Source of the DNA: Halorubrum persicum
GTDB taxonomy: Archaea; Halobacteriota; Halobacteria; Halobacteriales; Haloferacaceae
Direction of reading: 5' to 3'
Assembly: GCF_002727125.1 (NCBI RefSeq)
Contig: NZ_NHOA01000008.1
Location: forward strand, 56,846-120,845
DNA length: 64,000 nucleotides
Of the stretch, positions 55,787 through 63,309 are shown piece after piece. Both the position numbers and the translations under genes were made by a program. Numbering within the stretch: position 1 is the first letter of the stretch; each line of letters opens with the position of its first letter. The notes under the pieces are model-generated. The model was given only the letters and a program-made list of their open reading frames with translations. It searched no databases and had not been told where the DNA came from.

Positions 55787-57442
55787 ATGATAGAGCCACT
55801 TCTTCTCGGTCATCTCATCATTTTCGCGCTGTCTGCGATAGCCTGTGTGGCTGCGATTCCTCAAGCACGGAAGATCCAGCATCCGGGGACACGGGAAGGG
55901 TTCGTTGTTTTCCTCGGTTCAGTCGCCCTGTGGTCTGGGGGATACATCGGCTACCTCATCGCACCGACACGGTCGGGAAAAGTTGCGTTCTATATCCTTG
56001 GGTTTGTGTTCGCATTCGTCGCTGTCGCGGCCTGGCTCTACTTTTGTGCTGCCTATACTGGCCGCCCACCGCGACACGCCCCGTTCCGGAATCTTATCCT
56101 CGGGACGTTCCTCTTTTTCATCGCGCTCAAAGTCACGAATCCACTCCACAATCTCTATTTTACGACCGAATGGGTCACTGAGCCGTTTCCACATCTCGTT
56201 ATCCACCATGAACTGCTCTACTGGATCGTCTTAGGACTGTCATATGCCGCCATCACTGTCGGATTTTTCGTCCTTATGGAGCGATTCTATCATACTGGTA
56301 GTGACAGCCGTCCGCTCGTCGTGCTCGTTGGACTTTCAGGGCTTCCAGCTGTTGCAACGATCATTGGCGGCCAGGTCGACTGGCTGCTCCCATTAATGTA
56401 TGAGCCGCCTGGCGTCGCGCTCTTCGCCGTCGGAACGCTGTTTTTCTACAGACAGCGGTTTGAGGGGATCCGCCTCACTGGCGAATCAGACGAACCGGCG
56501 ATCTTCCTCGATCAGGATACCTGTATCCGGGATTACAACCAAGCAGCCCGTAGACTCTTTCCGGGGCTTGAGGAATCGTTTGGCAAACCTCTAACTGCTG
56601 TGAATACAGCACTTGCGGATCATCTCACGAAGCAAGACGTGCTGGCGATTACGCAGAATGACGAGACACGATATTATGACGTGTCAAGCACGCCGTTCTT
56701 AGCTGGTGAGGTGACGACGGGCCAGTTGGTGACAGTTACCGACGTTACCGAACGTGAGTCGTATCGGAAACGGCTCGAAGAGAAAACCGAACAGCTTGAA
56801 GCCTTGAATCGCGTGGTTCGGCATGACATCCGGAACGATATGGCGGTGATTCTGGGATGGGTCGAAATCCTAGAAGACCATGTCGATGAAGATGGAGAAG
56901 AAGCCTTAGAGCGAGTCTTACAGAAGTCCCGACACGTGATTCAGTTCACTGAGGTTGCTCGTGACTTCGTTGAGTCACTCTCAGAGGATGCGGATGCTGA
57001 ATTGGAACCAATCGAACTACAGCCGCTTCTGGACGCGGAACTCGCTGCAGTACGTGATTCGTTCCCGGATGCTCACTTTCAGGTATCGGGTGAACTCTGC
57101 GACGTATCAGTACTGGCAAACGAGATGCTCTCCTCGGTCTTCCGGAATATCCTCGAAAATGCGGTTCGACACAACGACAAAGAGACTCCTGAAGTCACGA
57201 TTAGTTGTGAAGAGGATTCAGACACAGTTCGTGTTCGGATTGCCGATAATGGGCCTGGTATCCCCGATAACCAGAAAGACCAGATCTTCGGGAAGGGGGA
57301 AAAAGGATTAGACAGCCCCGGATCTGGGATTGGGTTGTATCTCGTACATCTCTTAACCCAACAATTCGGGGGCAACGTATGGGTGAAGGATAACGATCCT
57401 AACGGCTCAGTCTTCGTTGTGGAACTGCCCAAAGTAGAGTGA
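55787..57442 (+). CDS. Histidine kinase with N-terminal 7TM and PAS domains
   Basis: A 551-residue kinase from MIEPLLLGHLIIFALSAIAC. Seven hydrophobic segments span about residues 5-215, as in the haloarchaeal 7TM histidine-kinase N-domain. A PAS domain follows (about 225-325, IFLDQDTCIRDYNQAARRLF) and then HisKA-like LNRVVRHDIRNDMAVILGWV. The ATPase domain has SSVFRNILENAVRHNDKE and IADNGPGIPDNQKDQIFGKG with SGIGLYLVHLL. ATG at 55787 is preferred to the codon at 55766 because it begins the first membrane segment cleanly. Confidence 0.85.
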   Translation: MIEPLLLGHLIIFALSAIACVAAIPQARKIQHPGTREGFVVFLGSVALWSGGYIGYLIAPTRSGKVAFYILGFVFAFVAVAAWLYFCAAYTGRPPRHAPFRNLILGTFLFFIALKVTNPLHNLYFTTEWVTEPFPHLVIHHELLYWIVLGLSYAAITVGFFVLMERFYHTGSDSRPLVVLVGLSGLPAVATIIGGQVDWLLPLMYEPPGVALFAVGTLFFYRQRFEGIRLTGESDEPAIFLDQDTCIRDYNQAARRLFPGLEESFGKPLTAVNTALADHLTKQDVLAITQNDETRYYDVSSTPFLAGEVTTGQLVTVTDVTERESYRKRLEEKTEQLEALNRVVRHDIRNDMAVILGWVEILEDHVDEDGEEALERVLQKSRHVIQFTEVARDFVESLSEDADAELEPIELQPLLDAELAAVRDSFPDAHFQVSGELCDVSVLANEMLSSVFRNILENAVRHNDKETPEVTISCEEDSDTVRVRIADNGPGIPDNQKDQIFGKGEKGLDSPGSGIGLYLVHLLTQQFGGNVWVKDNDPNGSVFVVELPKVE

Positions 57443-57489
57443 ACTCTGATCGAAGTTTGTTGGGTACCAAATAGGGCCCCGTTGGACGT

Positions 57490-57510
57490 ATGATGCGCCA
57501 GATGTTCGGC
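57490..57510 (+). other. Attachment site copy 2, right end of the island
   Basis: Exact 21-base copy of 7097-7117, ending TGCGCCAGATGTTCGGC, then AACGAGTAACG. It and copy 3 share 25 bases including the AACGAGTA continuation. It lies 48 bases after the last kinase gene, where AT-rich island DNA gives way to GC-rich DNA. Confidence 0.85.
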
Positions 57511-57771
57511 AACGAGTAACGAACATCTATCTCTCTTTCCGTTCTTTTTCGATCCTGAGCGACTGCGTCGTACTCAGTCCTCTCCCATTCGGGCGCAGTC
57601 GCAGTGACCGACTCGGACGATTCCTTCGAGCAACTCGACGAGGCCGGCCAGTCGCCGACGACCGCGCTGACTCGATCCGGTTGTCAGTCAAGCAAATAGA
57701 AGCGGACGAACTCACGTCACGGACACCGGGACCACCAGTACCCTTTTGCGAGTTGGTGGGCAAGGTCAGGT

Positions 57772-57924
57772 ATGAGCCTCACTTCTGACGACTTCGAGGA
57801 GTTCGTTTCCTCGGACCCCGACGACGACGAGACGGTCCCGCTCGGACAGGCTCTGTCAGAGTTGGGACTCGACGTTGAGGTCGACTCCGTGGAGGCCGTT
57901 CGTGATGTCCGCGAGCGGTTATGA
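57772..57924 (+). CDS. Small antitoxin candidate (VapB-like) of the att-flanked module
   Basis: A 50-residue acidic protein (MSLTSDDFEEFVSSDPDDDE then VPLGQALSELGLDVEVDSVE). Its stop overlaps the PIN gene's ATG (ATGA). The helical, acidic nature and position make it the antitoxin; no DNA-binding motif is clear. Confidence 0.6.
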   Translation: MSLTSDDFEEFVSSDPDDDETVPLGQALSELGLDVEVDSVEAVRDVRERL

Positions 57925-58322
57925 GGATACTCCTCGACACGAACGTTCTCGTCGCAGCAGTCACTCGGGATACCGATCGGTCTGCGGAAGCGATCGAACT
58001 GCTCGATCAGGTCGACGACCCGCTCGTCTCGGTTCTCAGCCTCATGGAACTGCGGAGCGTTTTGAGCAAAAAGAAACGGTTCGAACGGGACCGAATCGAC
58101 GATATCGAGACTCGAATTACCTCTCGGATGACGGTGACGTTCCCCGACGCCTCTGACATGATGGCAGCGAACCGCCTCCAATCGGAAACGCTGTTGTACC
58201 CGATGGACGCGATGATCCTCTCGGCGGCCGACGCTGCTGACGCGACCCTCGTGTCGTTCGACGCCGAACTGGTCGAGCACGGTGCGGAACTCCCGCAACG
58301 ATTACTCGACGGGGACGAGTGA
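57921..58322 (+). CDS. vapC: PIN-domain ribonuclease toxin (VapC-like)
   Basis: A 133-residue PIN protein. The first acidic site is MRILLDTNVLVAAVTRDTDR, the middle glutamate is in VLSLMELRSVLSKKKRFERD, and the last acidic pair is in MDAMILSAADAADATLVSFD. The catalytic D-E-D-D set is present. It is coupled to the small gene upstream and the pair stands alone between att copies 2 and 3. Confidence 0.8.
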   Translation: MRILLDTNVLVAAVTRDTDRSAEAIELLDQVDDPLVSVLSLMELRSVLSKKKRFERDRIDDIETRITSRMTVTFPDASDMMAANRLQSETLLYPMDAMILSAADAADATLVSFDAELVEHGAELPQRLLDGDE

Positions 58323-58746
58323 ACCGGGACGCCACCGGCGCGCTGAAGGACGTGACTGGAATGCTGTTCACCGGTCTCGACGACCGTGTCGAACGCTGCC
58401 GGACCGAGGCGTTCCACATTAATGACGGACGATACTGCCAATAGACTCCTCCGCGAAGATTTAGCCCCTCACGAGTACGATCTTCGCGGCCTCTCTTGTA
58501 TTGTGTTCATGAATTAAACACAGCCGACTACTCGTGCGCCAGATGTTCGGCAACGAGTAGGGACGACGTTCGCTCTCTGCTCCGTTTCGAACTGACTCGG
58601 CGATATTTTTATCAACTCACCGTCAGCGACGAGCTCCTGCTTATCTCCGGTCGGTCAGTAAACCGGCGTCGGTGCACCTTCGCGTTCCAGACACGGGTCG
58701 GCGCCGCCGCCGTCTCTCCACCGTTCTGACTGCCGGCCTGGCAGTG
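58323..58746. other. Intergenic region holding att copy 3
   Basis: No gene seen. At 58502-58522 TGTGTT...AACACA forms a short inverted repeat just before att copy 3. After copy 3 the sequence is GC-rich chromosome; an AT-rich patch at about 58605 may be a promoter or terminator. Confidence 0.45.
58535..58551 (+). other. Attachment site copy 3
   Basis: TGCGCCAGATGTTCGGC followed by AACGAGTAGGGACGAC. Read as codons it gives ...RQMFGNE-stop. The bases after its stop (TAGGGAC) match those after the present secY stop. It therefore looks like the original chromosomal end of secY, displaced more than 51 kb downstream. Confidence 0.8.
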
Positions 58747-59745
58747 CTACTCGATCGCCACCGATCCGGTTCCGTCCGCGCTCTCGGACAGCGCGTCGAT
58801 GACTCGCATGTTCCTGATCGCCTCTGCCCCGTCGGTCAGCGGTCGGGCGTCGTCGGCGACACAGTCGGCAAAGTGCTCGACCTGCAGCCGGTACTGGTCG
58901 ACGGGGTCGAACGTCTCGACTCCGCGGCGGCCGTCGATCTCGTAGGTCAGCTCCACCGACTCGTCGGTGGGCGCGTCGAACGCCCGCTCGACCGCGATCC
59001 AGCCGTTGGCCGCGTCGATCCGGTAGCGCTGGACCAGCTGCGTGTCGAATCCGGAGGCGATACGCGCCGATCGGCCGTCCGCGTACTCCAGCACGCCCGC
59101 GAGCTCCGTGTCGACACCGGCGTCGCGGGTATCGTGTGTGTGCGCGTACGCTCGCTCCGGTTCGCCGAGGACGGTCCTGACGAGCGAAACGGGGTAACAC
59201 CCGACATCCATCAGCGACCCGCCGGCGAGGTCGGGATCCAACCGTACGTCGTCCGGGCGGTCGTACAGCGGGAAGCGGAACGTCGCGGTCACGGTGCGTA
59301 CGTCGGACAACTCCCGTGCTACCAGTTCGAGGACGCGCTCGGTGCGCGGGTGGTACCGGTACATGAACCCCTCCATCAGGGTGACGCCCCGATCCTCGCA
59401 GCGATCGGTCACCGCCTGCGCCTCCCCCGCGTCTTCCGCGAGCGGTTTCTCACAGAGCACGTGGAGTCCGGCGTCGGCCGCCCGCGTCGTCCACTCGGCG
59501 TGGAGTCCGTTCGGAAGCGGAATGTACACCGCGTCGATCCCGTCATCTTCGAGGAGGGCCTCGTAGGCGCCGTAGCTCCGCGGGATCGCGTGCTCATCGG
59601 CGAACCGCTTCGCGCGCTCGCCATCCCGGGACGCGACCGCGCCGAGCGCATGGTCGCTCGCCGCGATCGCCGGGATGACGGCTTTTCGCGCGATTCCCGC
59701 CGTTCCCAGCACGCCGAAGGTGAGCCGATCGGTAGCTGTCGCCAT
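58747..59745 (-). CDS. Gfo/Idh/MocA-family oxidoreductase
   Basis: A 332-residue NAD(P)-dependent dehydrogenase from ATG 59745 (MATATDRLTFGVLGTAGIAR). The Rossmann start has a GTAGIARKAVIPAI glycine-rich turn, and the family motif LHVLCEKPLAEDAGEAQAVT gives the EKP signature with the catalytic Lys; the C-terminal sheet domain follows (TLMEGFMYRYHPRTERVLEL). Substrate is probably a sugar or sugar derivative, not determinable here. Codon use is GC-rich chromosomal. Confidence 0.88.
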   Translation of the reverse strand: MATATDRLTFGVLGTAGIARKAVIPAIAASDHALGAVASRDGERAKRFADEHAIPRSYGAYEALLEDDGIDAVYIPLPNGLHAEWTTRAADAGLHVLCEKPLAEDAGEAQAVTDRCEDRGVTLMEGFMYRYHPRTERVLELVARELSDVRTVTATFRFPLYDRPDDVRLDPDLAGGSLMDVGCYPVSLVRTVLGEPERAYAHTHDTRDAGVDTELAGVLEYADGRSARIASGFDTQLVQRYRIDAANGWIAVERAFDAPTDESVELTYEIDGRRGVETFDPVDQYRLQVEHFADCVADDARPLTDGAEAIRNMRVIDALSESADGTGSVAIE

Positions 59746-59868
59746 GCTCCCGACGACACATCGGGCGATCAAAAAGTCAGGTGGTTCGGTCGCGGGCGTC
59801 TCTCCGCTTCGCGTTCCGGCGACTCGGGGTCGCGATCGGCTCTGACACGACAGTGGGTCGGCCTCCGA

Positions 59869-60120
59869 CTACGACTCCTGGTCCGGCGGCTCCGGATCGA
59901 CGAGCGGGGAGTCCTCGTTCGCGCACTCGGGGCGGCCGCAGACGCCGGCGTCAGCACCGGCCCGCGACACGCCGGCATCGAGCGACTCGATCTCCCAGTC
60001 GACGCTGTGACCGGTCGACGACTCGTGGTCGTCTACGGCGGTTCGAGCGTCGCGAAGCCGGTCGTACGTCGCCGCGAACGGACAGTCATCACACCGGACC
60101 GCAACGCGCGTCTCGTCCAT
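59869..60120 (-). CDS. Small cysteine-containing haloarchaeal protein
   Basis: An 83-residue protein from MDETRVAVRCDDCPFAATYD, with a C-terminal CGRPECANEDSPLVDPE. The CxxC pair plus later cysteines suggest a zinc knuckle of the type common in small haloarchaeal proteins. The middle DARTAVDDHESSTGHSVDWE resembles a C2H2-like half site. Function unknown. Confidence 0.6.
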   Translation of the reverse strand: MDETRVAVRCDDCPFAATYDRLRDARTAVDDHESSTGHSVDWEIESLDAGVSRAGADAGVCGRPECANEDSPLVDPEPPDQES

Positions 60121-60212
60121 ACCTGTCCCTTGTGCCACGCCGCTATAACCACCGTGGTCGCGGGCGACTCGGCAGAAACGGAAGGCCGCTCGGTCGAAGC
60201 GCTTTGCCGCCG

Positions 60213-60428
60213 CTACGCCGCTTCGTCTCCGTCGGGCTCGGTCCGCCATCCGCCTTTCAGCGTGATGAACCAGACGGTGGCGCCGGCGAGGGCGAAGACG
60301 GCGGCCATGTACGGAATCAGCGGGAGCTCGATCCCGACGAAGTCGAGCACCGTCCGGAGCTCGTAGATGATCACGCCGAAGATCGCGAGCGTCACGAGGA
60401 GTCCGCCGCGGGTCACGTCGACGCTCAT
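60213..60428 (-). CDS. Small membrane protein of the ba3-type oxidase operon
   Basis: A 71-residue protein from MSVDVTRGGLLVTLAIFGVI with two hydrophobic segments (VTLAIFGVIIYELRT and IPYMAAVFALAGATVWFITL). The start overlaps the stop of oxidase subunit I (ATGA), so it is the last gene of the operon. It is probably a small accessory subunit or membrane assembly protein. Confidence 0.7.
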   Translation of the reverse strand: MSVDVTRGGLLVTLAIFGVIIYELRTVLDFVGIELPLIPYMAAVFALAGATVWFITLKGGWRTEPDGDEAA

Positions 60429-62218
60429 CTGACCACCCCGACGAGCGAGGTCGCTGCATCGCCGACCGCTCCGAGAAGCATCGCTGCCCTGTTCGCGAGC
60501 GTGTCGAGCAGCGGCAGAAGCCACACCGGGTACGTGCCGACGCCCGGTCCGAGTGCCCCCCCGCGGTTGATGATCGCCGCCAGCGGGAGCGCGTACGCGA
60601 GCACGACGAGCGTGAGCGCGATGCCCACCCACAGGCGAAGGTTATCGATCACGCGCGGCGAGTCGTCGGGACCGGACAGCGCCGGCGGAAGCTCCTCCGC
60701 GAGTCCGGAGACCTTCGGGTTCCCCATCGTCAGCACGAGGTTCCCGATGAACAGGACCGTCGAGACGAACAGCAGCGTCCCGCCGATCGCGATCTGGATG
60801 TTGAGCTCCTCGAACCCGCCGAACATCGTCGGATAGTCGAAGCCGGAGTACTCCGGCTCGGCGGTCCGGCGCGGGACGCCCATGACCCCCTGCGCGTGCA
60901 TCGCGTTCGACATCAGCGCCATCCCGATGAACCAGACGACGACTTGGACCAGACCGATAGTCCGGCTGTAGATCGGCTTGTTAGTGATCTGCGGCCAGAG
61001 CCAGTAGGTGGCGGCCATGAACGTGAGCGCCACCGCGGTCCCCACGGTGAGGTGGAAGTGACCCGGGACCCAGATCGTGTTGTGGATCATGTAGTTGATG
61101 TTCATCCCGGCGTTCACCATCCCGGAGAAGCCGCCGGCGGCGAACATCAACCCTGCGAGCATCATGCCGGTGAACTCGGGCTTTCGCCACGGGAGGTCGG
61201 TGAGCCACCCGAGGAGACCGCTCCCGCCGCGCTGCCGGGCGCCGTACTCGACGCTCGCGACCACGGTGAACGCGGTGAGCAGGCTCGGCAACAGCAGGAA
61301 CATCGTGTTCGTCATCGAAATGAACTTGAATCCTTCCGCGATCCCCGGATCGAGGTACTGGTGGTGGATCCCCACCGGGGTCGAAAGCAGGAGGAACAGC
61401 ACGAACACGACGCGCGCGAGCGGGTCGCTGAACAGCCGGCCACCGGCGATCTTCGGGAGGACGGTGTACCACAGCAGGTACGCCGGCATCAGCCAGAAGT
61501 ACACGACGGGGTGGCCGAAGAACCAGAAGAGGGTCCGGGTCAGCGTCGGGTTCACCTGATCGATCAGCCCGAGCGACCACGGGAGCAGGAAGATGAGCAC
61601 CGACGCCGCGACGGCGGAGGACGCGATGTACCACATCGCCATCGTCGTCAACACCATGAACGTCTGGAGCGGGATCCGCTCGTCGGGGTGCTCGCGCTTC
61701 CACGCGAGCCACGTCCGGAAGTAGTCGGCGCCGGCGATCCACGACCCGACGATGAACACGGCGAGCCCCGCGTAGAACATGGGGTGCGCCTGCAGCGGCG
61801 CGTAGAAAGTGAACAGCACGTCTGCGCTCATGTCGATCGCGTCGGTGAAGCCGGCGAGGATCGAAATCCCCGTCATCGTCATCCCGGCGGCCATGAGTCC
61901 GTACCACGTCCACGTGATCCTGATGTCGATCAGCGGTCGGTCGAGACTTCGCACGACCGCCCACGTGAACAGTCCGACGAGGAAGAACGTCGTGAAGCTG
62001 AGCGCGAGGAACACCCCGTGTGCGGTGAGGGAGGTGTAGTAGTCGGTGGAGTCGATGAGCCCTCGGAAGACGCCGGTTCTGTGGAGCGTCTGGATGATCC
62101 CGAATATCGCTCCGAGCGTGAGCGCGAGGAACGATCCGAGCAGCGCGGCGCGAACGATACGCGCCTCCTCGGGGTACTTATCGGCGAATGTTCGGTCCCC
62201 CTCGATGGCTTCGCTCAT
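60425..62218 (-). CDS. cbaA: Cytochrome c oxidase subunit I, ba3 type
   Basis: A 597-residue haem-copper oxidase catalytic subunit with about 13-14 membrane segments. Haem/copper ligands are visible: TAHGVFLALSF (low-spin haem His), WFFGHPVVYFWLMPAYLLWY (CuB His-Tyr region), STPVGIHHQYLDPG (two CuB His) and IWVPGHFHLTVGTAVAL (haem His pair). The protein resembles the B-type ba3 oxidases of haloarchaea such as Natronomonas. It follows subunit II with a four-base overlap. The enzyme reduces oxygen and pumps protons at the cell membrane. Confidence 0.92.
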   Translation of the reverse strand: MSEAIEGDRTFADKYPEEARIVRAALLGSFLALTLGAIFGIIQTLHRTGVFRGLIDSTDYYTSLTAHGVFLALSFTTFFLVGLFTWAVVRSLDRPLIDIRITWTWYGLMAAGMTMTGISILAGFTDAIDMSADVLFTFYAPLQAHPMFYAGLAVFIVGSWIAGADYFRTWLAWKREHPDERIPLQTFMVLTTMAMWYIASSAVAASVLIFLLPWSLGLIDQVNPTLTRTLFWFFGHPVVYFWLMPAYLLWYTVLPKIAGGRLFSDPLARVVFVLFLLLSTPVGIHHQYLDPGIAEGFKFISMTNTMFLLLPSLLTAFTVVASVEYGARQRGGSGLLGWLTDLPWRKPEFTGMMLAGLMFAAGGFSGMVNAGMNINYMIHNTIWVPGHFHLTVGTAVALTFMAATYWLWPQITNKPIYSRTIGLVQVVVWFIGMALMSNAMHAQGVMGVPRRTAEPEYSGFDYPTMFGGFEELNIQIAIGGTLLFVSTVLFIGNLVLTMGNPKVSGLAEELPPALSGPDDSPRVIDNLRLWVGIALTLVVLAYALPLAAIINRGGALGPGVGTYPVWLLPLLDTLANRAAMLLGAVGDAATSLVGVVR

Positions 62219-62730
62219 TCCTCGTCACCCCCGCTGGTTCGCTCGTCGTACTCCGCCTGACTGACGACGTTTACTTTCCCCTCCATCGCGTGGTGCCCGG
62301 CCCCGCAGTACTCGTTACAGATGAGCCCGTACTCGGCCGGACCGTCGGTTTCGACGGTTATCTCGGAGACCTCGCCGGGAACGACCATCGTGTTCGCGTT
62401 TGTTCCGGCGACCTCGAACCCGTGGATCACGTCCGCGGAGGTGACGTAGAACGTCACGGTGCTGTTCGCCGGCACGACGATGGGGTCGGGCTGGAAGACG
62501 AACTGGCGAGCGACGACGTACGCCGCGTACTCGTTCTCGCCGACCTGTTCGACACGCGGTTCTGAGAACCGCTCGTCCTCGTCGAGCCCGCCGGCGTCGA
62601 TCGTCGGCTGGCTGTCGCTCACCATCGCGACGCCGGGCCCGACGGCGCCGTACGTGACCGAGCCGATGAGCAACAGTATCAGCAGTACCGACGCCGCGAG
62701 CCAGAGCTTCTCGTAGGCATGTATGTGCAT
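62215..62730 (-). CDS. cbaB: Cytochrome c oxidase subunit II, ba3 type
   Basis: A 171-residue protein from MHIHAYEKLWLAASVLLILL: one N-terminal membrane anchor and an extracytoplasmic cupredoxin domain. The CuA site is GLICNEYCGAGHHAMEGKVN, with the C-x-x-x-C-x-x-x-H-x-x-M spacing. A single anchor is typical of ba3-type subunit II. It overlaps subunit I (four bases) and follows the small first gene by seven bases. Confidence 0.9.
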   Translation of the reverse strand: MHIHAYEKLWLAASVLLILLLIGSVTYGAVGPGVAMVSDSQPTIDAGGLDEDERFSEPRVEQVGENEYAAYVVARQFVFQPDPIVVPANSTVTFYVTSADVIHGFEVAGTNANTMVVPGEVSEITVETDGPAEYGLICNEYCGAGHHAMEGKVNVVSQAEYDERTSGGDEE

Positions 62731-62737
62731 CTTGTAA

Positions 62738-62914
62738 TCACCCCACGACGACCAGATCGCGGCCGAGGAACTCGATGTAGTAGATGTACACCCACGCCAG
62801 CACCAGGATTGCGAAGTAAATCCCAATGAGCGTGAGAGTTCCGATCGGATCGAACTCTTCTGTGTCTCCGCTCACGTCACCCGCCGACGTGTGTGCGGTC
62901 TCGTTTCGGCCCAT
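62738..62914 (-). CDS. cbaD: Small membrane subunit at the start of the ba3 oxidase operon (CbaD-like)
   Basis: A 58-residue protein from MGRNETAHTSAGDVSGDTEE with one membrane segment (LTLIGIYFAILVLAWVYIYY). Small single-helix subunits lead the cba operon in Natronomonas, which is why CbaD is proposed. It is the first gene after a leaderless-type promoter. Confidence 0.7.
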   Translation of the reverse strand: MGRNETAHTSAGDVSGDTEEFDPIGTLTLIGIYFAILVLAWVYIYYIEFLGRDLVVVG

Positions 62915-62937
62915 AGACGCTATTGTTTGCAGGCAAC

Positions 62938-62989
62938 TATATAACGTCTACCCGTTCTCGGACCCTGAAAACACGAGTGTTATATATGC
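62938..62989. promoter_or_regulatory. Divergent promoter pair of the oxidase operon and CbaE-like gene
   Basis: CTATATAAC (62938-62946) is a TATA box read on the minus strand, 24 bases before ATG 62914. TTATATATGC (62980-62989) is the plus-strand TATA box, 23-32 bases before ATG 63012. Both spacings indicate leaderless transcripts, and the short gap suggests shared control. Confidence 0.6.
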
Positions 62990-63011
62990 TCTGGCGGTCC
63001 ATAGGTGACCT

Positions 63012-63212
63012 ATGAGATTCTCGCTCCAACAGGCCGTACTCCTCGTGCTCGGCGGACTCGTCCCCGCGGCAGTGTTTATCGCGGACCGATCGGAGCTCTA
63101 CGTCGCGATCACGCTGGTGAACGTGCTCCTCATCTGGACGAGCCTCCGGATCGCGACTGGTGGAAGCGTGCCGGGGATCAGCGGCGACACGGCCGACGCC
63201 GAACACGCGTAG
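63012..63212 (+). CDS. Small membrane protein next to the ba3 oxidase (CbaE-like)
   Basis: A 66-residue protein from MRFSLQQAVLLVLGGLVPAA with two hydrophobic segments (AVLLVLGGLVPAAVFIAD, LYVAITLVNVLLIWTSLRIA). It is divergent from the oxidase operon. The order recalls the small cbaE gene of Natronomonas; assignment is by context. Confidence 0.6.
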   Translation: MRFSLQQAVLLVLGGLVPAAVFIADRSELYVAITLVNVLLIWTSLRIATGGSVPGISGDTADAEHA

Positions 63213-63309
63213 TCGACGGAAACGGACGCCGCGGCGGCGGAACGACCTCGGTCGGAATCTGACGGTTTGAGCCGCGGACCGCGCTTGCGGCCCCCGGAAG
63301 CGAACACAC

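Noticed and set aside
58672..60366. Long plus-strand open frame opposite the oxidoreductase
   Set aside because: Shadow frame; it spans three unrelated features and has no domain, while the minus strand has a clear Gfo/Idh protein.
60896..62260. Long plus-strand open frame (454 codons) opposite oxidase subunit I
   Set aside because: Shadow of a GC-rich gene; the minus strand has all haem and copper ligands, and the plus product is low-complexity His/Arg/Glu-rich.
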